From the NCBI GenBank assembly GCA_024690205.1, contig JAILCX010000054.1, forward strand, positions 1-60,739: a stretch of 60,739 nt of DNA. The letters are read 5' to 3'. How positions within the stretch are numbered: the stretch's first letter is position 1; each line of letters starts with the position of its first letter. Source of the stretch: Lachnospiraceae bacterium. Its GTDB lineage: Bacteria > Bacillota > Clostridia > Lachnospirales > Lachnospiraceae. Under the pieces are notes generated by a model. It saw only the letters and a program-made list of their open reading frames with translations. It had not been told where the DNA came from and searched no databases. Positions 38,137-46,590 of the stretch are shown in pieces. The translations under genes and the position numbers were made by a program.

Positions 38137-39075
38137 ATGAACATAAAAAAGCAGCATAAAAAATTCATATCATCTGTCACGGTGCTGATACTTATGGTAT
38201 CAACGCTGTTATCGGGCTGCAAAAAAGCTCCGGAGCCAATAGAACCCGGTTTTGAGATATACTACGTGAATTCTTCGGAAAACGGATTATATAAGGTTCC
38301 TTATGAATTAAAGAGTGATGATGTAAAAGAATGCATTGATGAAGTGACAGAACAGTTAAAGATCCAGTCTGACAAGCTCCTTTATAAGACAGTCATTGAT
38401 AACATATTCATGCTTGATTCCGTTTCGATAAAGGAAGATCAGCTATACCTTGGATTCACTCAGGAGTATAAAAACGTCGATCCGCTGCTGGAGGTTCTTT
38501 GCAGAGCATCGCTGGTTCGGACTTACGGGCAGATCGAAGGCATAGACGGCATAAGCTTTACGGTAGCCGGTGAGCCGCTCACCGATCAGGCCGGAAACCT
38601 TATAGGAACAATGACTCCCGATATGTTCATAACAAATGCCGGAAATGAGATAAATGCTTATGAAAAGGCAACGCTCACATTATATTTTGCGGATGAGGAT
38701 CTTCAAAAGCTTGAAAGGACAACAAGGACCGTTGTATATAATACGAACATCCCGCTTGAAAAGCTTGTGATGGATGAACTTATAAAAGGACCCGGTGAAG
38801 AAGATCTTTGCCCGATAGCAGATCCTTCGACAAAAGGGGTTTCCGTGACCGTTACCGACGGTATATGCTACGTTAATTTCACGGAAGGATATCTTGCGGG
38901 AGCAACGCCTGTTTCCGAGGATATATTCGTATATGCGATAACGGATTCGCTTGTTGAGTTAAACGGGATAAACAAGGTAAAGATCACGATAGAAGGTTCT
39001 TCTTCCGTTATTCTTACTGACATAGAAGGAAACGGTAACCTCTATGAAAGAAACCTCGATATAGTCGGAAACTGA
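38137..39075 (+). CDS. GerMN-domain lipoprotein
   Basis: A 312-residue lipoprotein. The signal peptide ends in the lipobox STLLSGC with C29 or so as the lipidated residue, followed by two GerMN (sporulation and spore germination) domains, about 40-165 and 180-300; the second has YVNFTEGYLAG and VEL-type ends. GerMN proteins act at the outer membrane face in germination (GerM) or modulate a histidine kinase (actinobacterial LpqB). It begins 2 bases after the kinase stop, so a role in sensing with that kinase is likely. No spore genes are in the window. Confidence 0.87.
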   Translation: MNIKKQHKKFISSVTVLILMVSTLLSGCKKAPEPIEPGFEIYYVNSSENGLYKVPYELKSDDVKECIDEVTEQLKIQSDKLLYKTVIDNIFMLDSVSIKEDQLYLGFTQEYKNVDPLLEVLCRASLVRTYGQIEGIDGISFTVAGEPLTDQAGNLIGTMTPDMFITNAGNEINAYEKATLTLYFADEDLQKLERTTRTVVYNTNIPLEKLVMDELIKGPGEEDLCPIADPSTKGVSVTVTDGICYVNFTEGYLAGATPVSEDIFVYAITDSLVELNGINKVKITIEGSSSVILTDIEGNGNLYERNLDIVGN

Positions 39076-39084
39076 AGATAAGAA

Positions 39085-39100
39085 CTTGCCCACGGGCAAG
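39085..39100. other. Short perfect inverted repeat before comEC
   Basis: CTTGCCCACGGGCAAG: six to seven paired bases with a two- to four-base turn, between the lipoprotein stop and comEC. No T-run follows, so termination is doubtful. It may cap or protect the transcript or tune comEC translation. Confidence 0.35.
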
Positions 39101-39143
39101 CGTTGTGATATATTTTTACCACTCGGAAAAAAATAACCGCTTA

Positions 39144-41411
39144 ATGATGAAAAGACCTCTATGTTTCATCTGCCTTCTGGCATCTTTGGTCTTGTGTATC
39201 ATCTCCCTTTTTATAAAAAAGAATATCTGCTCATACGAGGAATTTGCAGGCAATTATTTCCTTGTTGCGGGAAAAGTCGGATCGATAATCCGTAAAGAGT
39301 CGCAATACGGGGAGCGGCTTGACGTGACGCTTAAGGTAAATGATCTGTATGGGCTTAAAGGAAACGCTTCTTTGCCCCAAAAGCCAACGAAGGTCCTTTT
39401 GTATTTTGATATCGGCAAGTCCGGATATCAAAAATACGATCCGCTCGATCTTAAGATCGGGGAAAACATCCTTGTTAAAGGTAAAATTAAGCCTTTTTCA
39501 AAAAGTACAAATGTAGGGATGTTTGATTTCCTTATCTACTATAATTCCCTGAAGATTGCCTTTGCCGTTAAGGATGCATCGATAGAAGAGATATTAAACG
39601 GGGGAAAATACGATCCTTTGCGGGATCTTCTTTTCAGGGTAAGGCAGCATGCCGGGGAAATACTTGATGATAAATTGGGAAAAGAAGAAGCATCTTTGAT
39701 GAAAGCGATGCTCCTTGGAGAAAAGTATGCCCCTGATGAAGAGCTTAAAGAGCTTTACCAAAGAAACGGGATCGCCCATGTGCTTTGTATTTCGGGCCTG
39801 CACATCTTTTTATTGGGGATGATGCTTTTTAAAGTCCTTAATATGACTCCTTTGGGTATCAGGCGCTCTGCCGTTATTTCTTTTTTCACAGTTTTACTCT
39901 ATGTATTGATGACGGGAAATGCTCCTTCTTCCATAAGAGCCGCTTTCATGTTCGGTTTTTCCATGGCAGCGATACTTTGCCAAAGGACTTATGATATGCT
40001 GACATCAGTGTCATTTATACTCATGTGCCTGTTGCTTTCAAACCCTTTGTTTATCTATAATTCAGGATTCGTTTTTTCGTTCGGATGTGTGATCGGAATT
40101 GCGGTTTTGATGCCGACAATGGTGTCAAAACACGTGTCAGAAACGAAAGGTGTAAGTGGTGTGGTCAAAAGGAGCATTATTTCCTCGTTGACCATGTTGG
40201 TCATCAGCCTTCCGATATATCTTTTTTACTATTTTCAGTTCCCGGTCTATTCGGTCTTCTTAAATTTTCTGGTGATCCCTGTCATGAGCATACTTGTAAC
40301 CGCGGGATTTTTGCTTATACTTTTATCTTTTATATTTCCTCCGGCATCTTCTTTGGCTGCCGTTCTTATCACGGGGATCCTTGGGTTATTTAAGATGCTC
40401 TCCGAATCCGCCGACAGACTGCCGTTTCATTTTTTTACACCGGGACAGCCTTTTCTTATTCAGGTGATCATCTATGCAGTGATAATGGTAACCTTATACT
40501 TTTTAAGGAAAAAGATAGGAGGAAGAGTAAAGTGCGTATCGTGCGTTGCGGCGATCATAATACTGTGCCTGCGATTTAACGGAGGATGTAGGGTGGATAT
40601 CATGGATGTAGGTCAGGGGGACGGGATTTTCATAAGGTATGACGATATGCCGGTAAGCTTTGGAGGATTTGGCGATGATATCTCTGTGCTCATCGACTGC
40701 GGGTCTTCTACTGTAAGCAGTGTCGGGAAATACGGGCTGATTCCGTTTTTAAAGGCAAGGGGATGTCGTGAGCTTGATGCCGTGATACTGACACACCTTG
40801 ACAGTGATCACACAAGCGGAGTAAAGGAGCTGCTTGAATCCGGTAAAAAGGAAGGGATAAGGATAAAGCGGGTCTACGTGCCTTATCCTTCAAAAGAATA
40901 TGACAGTGAAAAATATGATGAAATGCAAATTCTTTGTGAGAATGCGGGAGTCGGGCTTTTTCTGATTTCTGAAGGAGAAACCCTTAAAGACGGGTCTTTT
41001 AACCTTTATATCAGGGCGCCTTATAAAGATAGAGCATACGATGACCCGAATGAGATGTCAGTCGTTACGGAGCTTTTATATAAAGGGAAAAGAGCGCTTT
41101 TTACGGGCGATATAGAAAGAAAGGCGGAAAATGACCTGACGGATGACCTTAAGGGGAAAGGACACTATGATCTTTTAAAGGTTGCCCATCACGGAAGCAA
41201 AAGCTCGACATCGGAGGAATTCTTATATGAAACAAGGCCTTCGATCGCCGTAATAAGTGTCGGAAAAGGCAATTCGTACGGGCATCCTTCGGGTGAAGTC
41301 ATAGACAGGCTTTACAGCGCCGGAAGCTATATATACCGCACGGATCAATGCGGGATGATAAGCGCAAGGATCACGGAAAAAGGAATATACATAAAGCCTT
41401 TTATTAAGTGA
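39144..41411 (+). CDS. comEC: ComEC/Rec2 DNA-uptake channel
   Basis: A 755-residue membrane protein that moves one DNA strand into the cell during transformation. It has an N-terminal membrane region and soluble OB-like domain (about 20-150), the Competence domain with about ten spans (ISGLHIFLLGMML motif), and a C-terminal metallo-beta-lactamase-like domain with VGQGDGIFIR and LTHLDSDHTSG (metal-binding HxDxDH), GDIERKAE and VAHHGSKSST, which probably degrades the other strand. ATG 39144 is chosen because MMKRPLCFICLL begins the first span; a GTG at 39105 would extend it by 13 residues. Neither has a good ribosome binding site. It pairs functionally with ComEA upstream. Confidence 0.92.
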   Translation: MMKRPLCFICLLASLVLCIISLFIKKNICSYEEFAGNYFLVAGKVGSIIRKESQYGERLDVTLKVNDLYGLKGNASLPQKPTKVLLYFDIGKSGYQKYDPLDLKIGENILVKGKIKPFSKSTNVGMFDFLIYYNSLKIAFAVKDASIEEILNGGKYDPLRDLLFRVRQHAGEILDDKLGKEEASLMKAMLLGEKYAPDEELKELYQRNGIAHVLCISGLHIFLLGMMLFKVLNMTPLGIRRSAVISFFTVLLYVLMTGNAPSSIRAAFMFGFSMAAILCQRTYDMLTSVSFILMCLLLSNPLFIYNSGFVFSFGCVIGIAVLMPTMVSKHVSETKGVSGVVKRSIISSLTMLVISLPIYLFYYFQFPVYSVFLNFLVIPVMSILVTAGFLLILLSFIFPPASSLAAVLITGILGLFKMLSESADRLPFHFFTPGQPFLIQVIIYAVIMVTLYFLRKKIGGRVKCVSCVAAIIILCLRFNGGCRVDIMDVGQGDGIFIRYDDMPVSFGGFGDDISVLIDCGSSTVSSVGKYGLIPFLKARGCRELDAVILTHLDSDHTSGVKELLESGKKEGIRIKRVYVPYPSKEYDSEKYDEMQILCENAGVGLFLISEGETLKDGSFNLYIRAPYKDRAYDDPNEMSVVTELLYKGKRALFTGDIERKAENDLTDDLKGKGHYDLLKVAHHGSKSSTSEEFLYETRPSIAVISVGKGNSYGHPSGEVIDRLYSAGSYIYRTDQCGMISARITEKGIYIKPFIK

Positions 41412-41473
41412 GTCAAAGTAGATTTTTGATCTTAAATGTGGCAAAATCAATAGTGAAATGTAAAGGAGGAGTT

Positions 41474-42859
41474 ATGCCCGTTTTAGCTTCGTTTGTAGTT
41501 CCCCATCCGCCGCTTATAGTACCTGCAGTCGGACGCGGCGGCGAAAAAGAGATACAAAAGACAACGGATTCATATGAAAAAGTCGCAAAAATGATCGCAT
41601 CGCTAAAGCCGGATACGATCATCATTTCAAGTCCGCATTCAATCATGTATTCGGACTATTTTCATATATCTCCCGGAAAAGAGGCAACGGGTTCTTTGGC
41701 TTCTTTCCGTGCACCTGAAGTCAGCTTTTCGGAAAAGTACGATCATGAACTTACAGGAGAGATCGAAAGACTTTGCGAAAGCAGGGATTTTCCCGCAGGA
41801 ACGCTCGGGGAACGCCAAAAGGAGCTTGATCACGGAACGATGGTTCCCCTTTACTTTATCAGGAAATACTATAACGATTTCAAACTGGTAAGAATAAGTC
41901 TTTCGGGACTGTCCCTTTTGACTCATTATGAGTTTGGATCGATCATCAATGAAGCCGTTTCAAATACGAACAGAAATGCGGTATTTGTTGCAAGCGGTGA
42001 CCTTTCGCATAAGCTAAAGGAATACGGACCTTACGGATATGTAAAGGAAGGACCCGAGTATGATGAAAGAGTCATGGATGTCCTTTCAAGAGGGTCTTTT
42101 GGAGAACTGCTTGAATTCGATGAGGGTTTTTGCGAAAAGGCGGCTGAATGCGGCCACAGATCTTTTGTCATAATGGCAGGCCTTTGGGACGGCATTTCGG
42201 TTCAAAGTACCATGTATTCACATGAGGATGTGACCGGAGTAGGATACGGAATATTGAGCTTTTACCCGGGAAAGGAAGATCCGGAAAGATGCTTTTTAAA
42301 AAAGTATATGGAAGATAAGAAAAAAGATGCTGAAAAGAAAAAACAGGAAGCCGATCCTTATGTAAGGCTCGCTTATGAAACGGTTGAAAGATATATAGGT
42401 GAAGGATCGGTCATTGATGTCCCCGATGATCTTCCAAAAGATATGTTAGATAAAAGGGCAGGGGCGTTTGTTTCCATACATGAGCACGGAGCACTAAGGG
42501 GCTGTATCGGAACCATCCTTCCAGTCACGAAAAACATCGCCCGGGAGATCATACAAAATGCGATAAGTGCATCAACAAAGGATCCGAGATTTTCACCGAT
42601 AAGACCGGATGAGCTTCCTTTCCTTGAAATAAACGTTGATATCCTTGGAGACCCCGAGGATATCGGATCTGAAGATGAACTCGATGTTAAAAGGTACGGT
42701 GTCATAGTAAGCACGAAAACAAAAAGAGGACTGCTGCTTCCAGACCTTGACGGAGTCGACACCGTAAGGCAGCAGGTTGATATCGCCAAAAGAAAAGCAG
42801 GTATTACCGATGGTGAAGAATACAGCCTTCAAAGATTTGAGGTAGTGCGGCATTTCTAG
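41474..42859 (+). CDS. Fused AmmeMemoRadiSam protein B (Memo/LigB) and A (AMMECR1)
   Basis: A 461-residue fusion of two members of the AmmeMemoRadiSam set. Residues 1-260 are a Memo/class III extradiol dioxygenase-like (LigB) domain with metal-site histidines (FVVPHPPL, SPHSIMYSD, GDLSHKL and CGHRSF). A charged linker of Lys/Glu (about 275-295) leads to an AMMECR1 domain (about 300-461) with its hallmark GALRGCIGTI. AAAGGAGG lies 4 bases before ATG 41474; longer readings back to 41408 lack a site. The radical SAM partner follows 26 bases later. The set's function is not established; eukaryotic MEMO1 binds copper or iron. The fusion itself shows the two parts act together. Confidence 0.9.
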   Translation: MPVLASFVVPHPPLIVPAVGRGGEKEIQKTTDSYEKVAKMIASLKPDTIIISSPHSIMYSDYFHISPGKEATGSLASFRAPEVSFSEKYDHELTGEIERLCESRDFPAGTLGERQKELDHGTMVPLYFIRKYYNDFKLVRISLSGLSLLTHYEFGSIINEAVSNTNRNAVFVASGDLSHKLKEYGPYGYVKEGPEYDERVMDVLSRGSFGELLEFDEGFCEKAAECGHRSFVIMAGLWDGISVQSTMYSHEDVTGVGYGILSFYPGKEDPERCFLKKYMEDKKKDAEKKKQEADPYVRLAYETVERYIGEGSVIDVPDDLPKDMLDKRAGAFVSIHEHGALRGCIGTILPVTKNIAREIIQNAISASTKDPRFSPIRPDELPFLEINVDILGDPEDIGSEDELDVKRYGVIVSTKTKRGLLLPDLDGVDTVRQQVDIAKRKAGITDGEEYSLQRFEVVRHF

Positions 42860-42885
42860 CAAAGCGTTATATAAAGAGGGGAAAG

Positions 42886-43746
42886 ATGGCAGTATGTGAT
42901 GTCTGTTTCAGACACTGTGACATAAAAGAAGGAAACATAGGGTTTTGCATGGCAAGGGGAAATGTCAACGGGATCATCAAGCCACTTAATTATGGCAGGA
43001 TAACTTCCCTGGCGCTTGATCCCATTGAAAAAAAGCCGCTTAAGTGTTTTTATCCGGGAAAGAAGATTTTGTCGGTCGGAAGCTACGGATGTAACCTTCG
43101 GTGTCCTTTTTGCCAAAACCATGAGATATCATGGGGAAAAGAAGTCAAAGACTGGCCGAAATACGCAAGGAAAATGACACCGAAGGAGCTTGTTTTGCAG
43201 GCACTTTCATATAAAGAATATGGGAACATAGGCATAGCGTTTACTTATAACGAGCCGCTTGTCGGATATGAGTTCATAAAGGATACGGCAAAGCTCGTGC
43301 ATGATGAAGGAATGGTAAATGTCGTTGTATCCAACGGAACGGCCTCATTGACGGTACTTAACGAGCTTGCTCCTTTCATAGATGCGATGAACATCGACCT
43401 TAAAGGCTTTAATGCTGATAATTACAATTCTTTCCTTGGCGGAAATTTTGAGATGACCACGAATTTTATAAGGGTGGCAGCAGGCTTGTTCCACGTTGAA
43501 CTGACAACGCTCATCGTTCCGGGATTTAACGACAGCGAAGAAGAGATGAAAAAGCTTTCTTCATGGATCGCTTCGATAACGGATGAAACGGGAAGAGTAA
43601 GGGGCGAAGATATACCGCTCCATATTTCAAGGTTCTTCCCTTCGTTTAAACTTGATGATGCCCAGCCCACGGATGTTGAACTCATCTATCATCTTAAGGA
43701 TATAGCATCGGAAAATCTTAAATACGTTTATACCGGGAACTGCTGA
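42886..43746 (+). CDS. amrS: AmmeMemoRadiSam radical SAM enzyme
   Basis: A 286-residue radical SAM protein resembling pyruvate formate-lyase activases. The cluster motif is CNLRCPFCQN (CxxxCxxC), with extra Cys at the N-terminus (CDVCFRHC, GFCMARG) that may hold a second cluster. It should reductively cleave S-adenosylmethionine to modify a partner or small molecule. Its partner is presumably the Memo-AMMECR1 fusion immediately upstream. Ribosome binding site GAGGGGAAAG precedes ATG 42886. holA begins 15 bases after its stop in the same direction. Confidence 0.9.
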   Translation: MAVCDVCFRHCDIKEGNIGFCMARGNVNGIIKPLNYGRITSLALDPIEKKPLKCFYPGKKILSVGSYGCNLRCPFCQNHEISWGKEVKDWPKYARKMTPKELVLQALSYKEYGNIGIAFTYNEPLVGYEFIKDTAKLVHDEGMVNVVVSNGTASLTVLNELAPFIDAMNIDLKGFNADNYNSFLGGNFEMTTNFIRVAAGLFHVELTTLIVPGFNDSEEEMKKLSSWIASITDETGRVRGEDIPLHISRFFPSFKLDDAQPTDVELIYHLKDIASENLKYVYTGNC

Positions 43747-43761
43747 TCCCGAAGTTTATTT

Positions 43762-44733
43762 ATGAAAAGAATCAACGAAGACATAAAAAGCGGCAATTTC
43801 AGAAAACTCTATCTCCTTTGCGGACAGGAAGCATACCTTCGCATACAGTATCTTAATATGCTCAAAGATGCGATGGCGGGCGATGATATGAACTGCAACG
43901 TGTATGAAGGAGCAGGCATAGATATCCCTTCGCTTATTGACCAATCAGAGACGCTTCCCTTTTTTGCGGATAGAAGACTTATCGTGATAAAGGACAGCGG
44001 ACTTTTAAAAGAGGGAGGAGAGCAGCTTGCGGACTACATTCCGACGGCACCCGATACGACATTTTTCGTAATATCCGAAAAAGATGTCGATAAAAGAAGT
44101 AAGCTATACAAGACCTGCCAGAAGATCGGAATGGTCGTTTCGATGGATACGCCCGATGAGCTTACGCTTAAAAAGTGGATCGGAAAGCTTCTTTCGGATG
44201 CAGGCAAAAAGATCACGAGCGCCGATGCGGATCATTTTTTAAGGACTGTCGGACAGGATATGTTTCTTATTAAGAATGAGGCCGAAAAGCTCATAGCATA
44301 TTGCGGGCAAAAAGACATCGTAACAAGAGCCGACATAGATGAGATCTGCACCGAACAGATAAATGACAGGGTGTTTGCGATGATCGATGCCATAAGCTCA
44401 AAAAATCAGAAAAAGGCATTGAACCTTTACTATGACCTGCTTGCATTAAAGGAGTCCCCTTTCAGGATCCTTTCGCTTATAGTAAGGCATTTTAATATTC
44501 TTCTTCAGATGAAGGAACTTCTTTTAAAGAATGCGGGAAAAGGTGAGATCGTATCAAAGGTTCCGGTCCCTCCGTTCTACGTAAACGATTATATCAACCA
44601 GACCGGCAGATTTAACATGAAGGAACTTATAAAGGCACTTGATGCCTGTGCCGAAACCGATGCTTCAATAAAAAACGGGAATCTGAAAGATTCCCTTGCG
44701 CTTGAAATACTTATTACGGAATTGTCTGAATAG
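43762..44733 (+). CDS. holA: DNA polymerase III delta subunit
   Basis: This 323-residue clamp-loader subunit opens the beta clamp. It is a non-ATPase AAA-like protein: KLYLLCGQEAYLRIQYL at the P-loop position without a functional Walker A, FFADRRLIVIKD, FFVISEKDVDKRSKLYK, and the C-terminal collar with FRILSLIVRHFNILLQMKELL. holA following comEC is a widely conserved arrangement in Firmicutes; here two AmmeMemoRadiSam genes lie between. It ends 1 base before the convergent folE stop. Confidence 0.93.
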   Translation: MKRINEDIKSGNFRKLYLLCGQEAYLRIQYLNMLKDAMAGDDMNCNVYEGAGIDIPSLIDQSETLPFFADRRLIVIKDSGLLKEGGEQLADYIPTAPDTTFFVISEKDVDKRSKLYKTCQKIGMVVSMDTPDELTLKKWIGKLLSDAGKKITSADADHFLRTVGQDMFLIKNEAEKLIAYCGQKDIVTRADIDEICTEQINDRVFAMIDAISSKNQKKALNLYYDLLALKESPFRILSLIVRHFNILLQMKELLLKNAGKGEIVSKVPVPPFYVNDYINQTGRFNMKELIKALDACAETDASIKNGNLKDSLALEILITELSE

Positions 44734-44734
44734 A

Positions 44735-45316
44735 TCAGCCCCGGACTTCTCTTCTTAATTCGGGATCGTTCTTGAACCGGCCGCGATATACGTTGGTAAC
44801 CGTCGTTGCGCCGGGCTTTTTTATGCCGCGTGCGCTCATGCAGCTGTGTTCACCCTCAACAACGACCATGATATCATCAGTCTTTAATATCATCTCCATG
44901 ATATCGGCGATGTCCGTTGTTATGCGCTCCTGAAGCTGGAGTCTTTTGCATACCATGTCTGCTATACGGCATATCTTGCTAAGACCGATAACACGGTCTC
45001 CCGGGATATATGCAACCGTAACCTTCATGTTGTACATAAGGGCGATATGGTGCTCACAGTGGCTGAATACTTCTATGTCACGAACGATGACGATATCGCT
45101 CGAACGTGCTTCTTCAAAACATTTGCCGAACATATCCGCTATTTCTTCATTTGAATAGCGCATTCCCTCAAAGATCTCATCATACATCCTGGCTACACGC
45201 TCGGGAGTATCTACAAGACCTTCTCTTTTGGGGTCGTCACCCAAAGCCTCAAGGATATTACCAATGGCTTCTTTTATCGTATCGAATTGTTCGGGCGTCA
45301 AATGTCTGTTAACCAT
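44735..45316 (-). CDS. folE: GTP cyclohydrolase I
   Basis: A 193-residue enzyme turning GTP into dihydroneopterin triphosphate, the first step of folate synthesis. The zinc ligands are present (Cys in SHCEHHI with its His, and Cys in HSCMSARG), as are [14 protein letters not shown] and [19 protein letters not shown] box ends eight bases before ATG 45316, so this ATG and not the one at 45325, which lies inside that box, is the likely start, and the mRNA would be leaderless. It is a single gene here; no other folate genes are in the window. Confidence 0.95.
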   Translation of the reverse strand: MVNRHLTPEQFDTIKEAIGNILEALGDDPKREGLVDTPERVARMYDEIFEGMRYSNEEIADMFGKCFEEARSSDIVIVRDIEVFSHCEHHIALMYNMKVTVAYIPGDRVIGLSKICRIADMVCKRLQLQERITTDIADIMEMILKTDDIMVVVEGEHSCMSARGIKKPGATTVTNVYRGRFKNDPELRREVRG

Positions 45317-45323
45317 GGACTCC

Positions 45324-45351
45324 ATTATACATTAACCGATGATTTTTTCAA
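45324..45351 (-). promoter_or_regulatory. folE promoter, predicts a leaderless transcript
   Basis: On the minus strand TTGAAA (45351-45346), a 16-base spacer and a consensus TATAAT (45329-45324). Seven bases, GGAGTCC, separate it from ATG 45316, so the transcript should begin at or within a base or two of the start codon. Confidence 0.55.
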
Positions 45352-45510
45352 CTTGCTTTAAGGGGACGGTTCTCTTTGACTGCTTTCCGGGTTGTTCAAA
45401 AAAAATTGAGATGGCTCGATACAGAGAAAATAATTGTACCCAACCGGTGGTATTCTTTACCCATAAAGTGATCGGTAGCACATGCAAACATGATTTCGAA
45501 GGAGGCTAAA

Positions 45511-45906
45511 ATGAAAAGAAGTAAAGGAGGAAACATCATATTCGGTTTGGTAACGGCTACACTAATTCTGTTCATCTCACTTATGGTAAAGGGCACCGTC
45601 TACAGCATGGAAAGACCTTCATCCAAAGGAGTGATCCTCGACGGATATACCCAGTCGTTGGAAAATGACTATCGCCGTGAAGTAAAGGAAGTTCTTGAAA
45701 AAGCAGGATTCAGGAACGCCGGTATCATGTTGAGCGTCGTTGTTGACTCGGACGCTATGAGGGATTACACTTTGCATATAAACCATCGTAAACTCTCGGA
45801 TGAGAGTGAAAACGGTACGGAAAGACGTGAGATGCTTATACATGAACTGGAGCAGATAAAGGCGCCTTTGGAGGATTCCACGGTTTCTGTCGTATTTTCG
45901 TACTGA
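45511..45906 (+). CDS. Small membrane-anchored protein of unknown function
   Basis: A 131-residue protein I do not recognise. A basic start (MKRSKGGN) is followed by one hydrophobic segment (about 8-27), then a soluble extracytoplasmic domain of about 100 residues with strand-helix-strand character, from VKEVLEKAGFRNAGIMLSVVVD to STVSVVFSY. AAGGAGG (45499-45505) sets the start at 45511 rather than the ATG at 45490. The length and layout recall SpoIIIAG/AH-like or envelope-assembly small proteins, but no motif supports that. A DUF1653 gene follows 31 bases later in the same direction. Confidence 0.7.
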   Translation: MKRSKGGNIIFGLVTATLILFISLMVKGTVYSMERPSSKGVILDGYTQSLENDYRREVKEVLEKAGFRNAGIMLSVVVDSDAMRDYTLHINHRKLSDESENGTERREMLIHELEQIKAPLEDSTVSVVFSY

Positions 45907-45937
45907 GCCCGATTGACTAAAGAAAGGACTTAATAAG

Positions 45938-46492
45938 ATGAACATTTACCCCGGTCAGATATACAGGCATTTTAAAGGCAACAAGTACGAGGTCATCTGC
46001 GTTGCCAGACATACCGAGAGCGAGGAGGAACTCGTGGTTTACCGTTCGGTCAACAATCCAAATGCCATATATGCAAGACCGCTTATGATGTTCACATCCA
46101 AAGTCGACATTGATAAATACCCGGATGCGGGACAGGAATACAGATTCCAGATAGCAGATGGTACAGGTGATTTAAATGAAGCAGACGGTGAAACGGCATC
46201 AGTTGAAAAACCGGAAAGTGAAAACACGGCCGTAAAAGAAAACCCCAAGCCTGCAGAAGAAAGCACTTCGGGGATAGACCCCAAGGTGATGGCATTCCTT
46301 GACACCGATGATTTTGAGCAAAAGTTGAATATCCTTTCGGAGATGAACGGGCGCGTTACGGAAGCTATGCTCAATACGATGGCATTTTCGGTGGATTTTG
46401 AGTTTAACGAAGGCTCCATTGACGAAAAATACAACGAACTTCTTAACTGCATAAGCCTTCGCGCGAAGTTTGAATGCAGTCGCCTCAGATAA
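45938..46492 (+). CDS. DUF1653-containing protein
   Basis: A 184-residue cytoplasmic protein. Residues 1-70 form a DUF1653 domain (PGQIYRHFKGNKYEVICVARH and ELVVYRS), a small SH3-like beta barrel of unknown function. An acidic, poorly ordered linker (70-110) leads to a helical C-terminal part (about 110-184) with a repeated Asp/Glu-rich pattern that I do not recognise. The fusion of DUF1653 to an extra C-terminal domain is less usual than the bare 65- to 75-residue form. The stop lies 3 bases before the first LexA-like box of the next gene. Confidence 0.75.
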   Translation: MNIYPGQIYRHFKGNKYEVICVARHTESEEELVVYRSVNNPNAIYARPLMMFTSKVDIDKYPDAGQEYRFQIADGTGDLNEADGETASVEKPESENTAVKENPKPAEESTSGIDPKVMAFLDTDDFEQKLNILSEMNGRVTEAMLNTMAFSVDFEFNEGSIDEKYNELLNCISLRAKFECSRLR

Positions 46493-46495
46493 ACA

Positions 46496-46509
46496 CGAAC
46501 AACTGTTCG
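46496..46509. promoter_or_regulatory. LexA-like (SOS) box 1
   Basis: CGAACAACTGTTCG is a perfect palindrome in its arms (CGAAC/GTTCG), and fits the Gram-positive LexA consensus CGAAC-N4-GTTCG at all ten arm positions. It lies upstream of the -35 of the nucleotidase promoter, 26 bases centre to centre from box 2. Confidence 0.65.
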
Positions 46510-46517
46510 AAAAATCA

Positions 46518-46546
46518 TTGACAAACATATGTTCGAATCATATACT
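46518..46546 (+). promoter_or_regulatory. Promoter of the 5'-nucleotidase gene
   Basis: TTGACA (46518-46523), a 17-base spacer and TATACT (46541-46546). The second LexA-like box fills the spacer. Leader to ATG 46591 is about 38 bases. Confidence 0.8.
46522..46535. promoter_or_regulatory. LexA-like (SOS) box 2
   Basis: CAAACATATGTTCG differs from CGAAC-N4-GTTCG at one position and its core AACATATGTT is a perfect palindrome. It lies between the -35 and -10 of the nucleotidase promoter, a position where a bound repressor blocks RNA polymerase. Confidence 0.6.
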
Positions 46547-46590
46547 GTATATACCGATCACAACAGTTTTAAGATTCGGAGGTGAAATAT

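Noticed and set aside
39085..39100. Terminator between the GerMN lipoprotein and comEC
   Set aside because: The stem is short and not followed by a T-run, so transcription likely continues.
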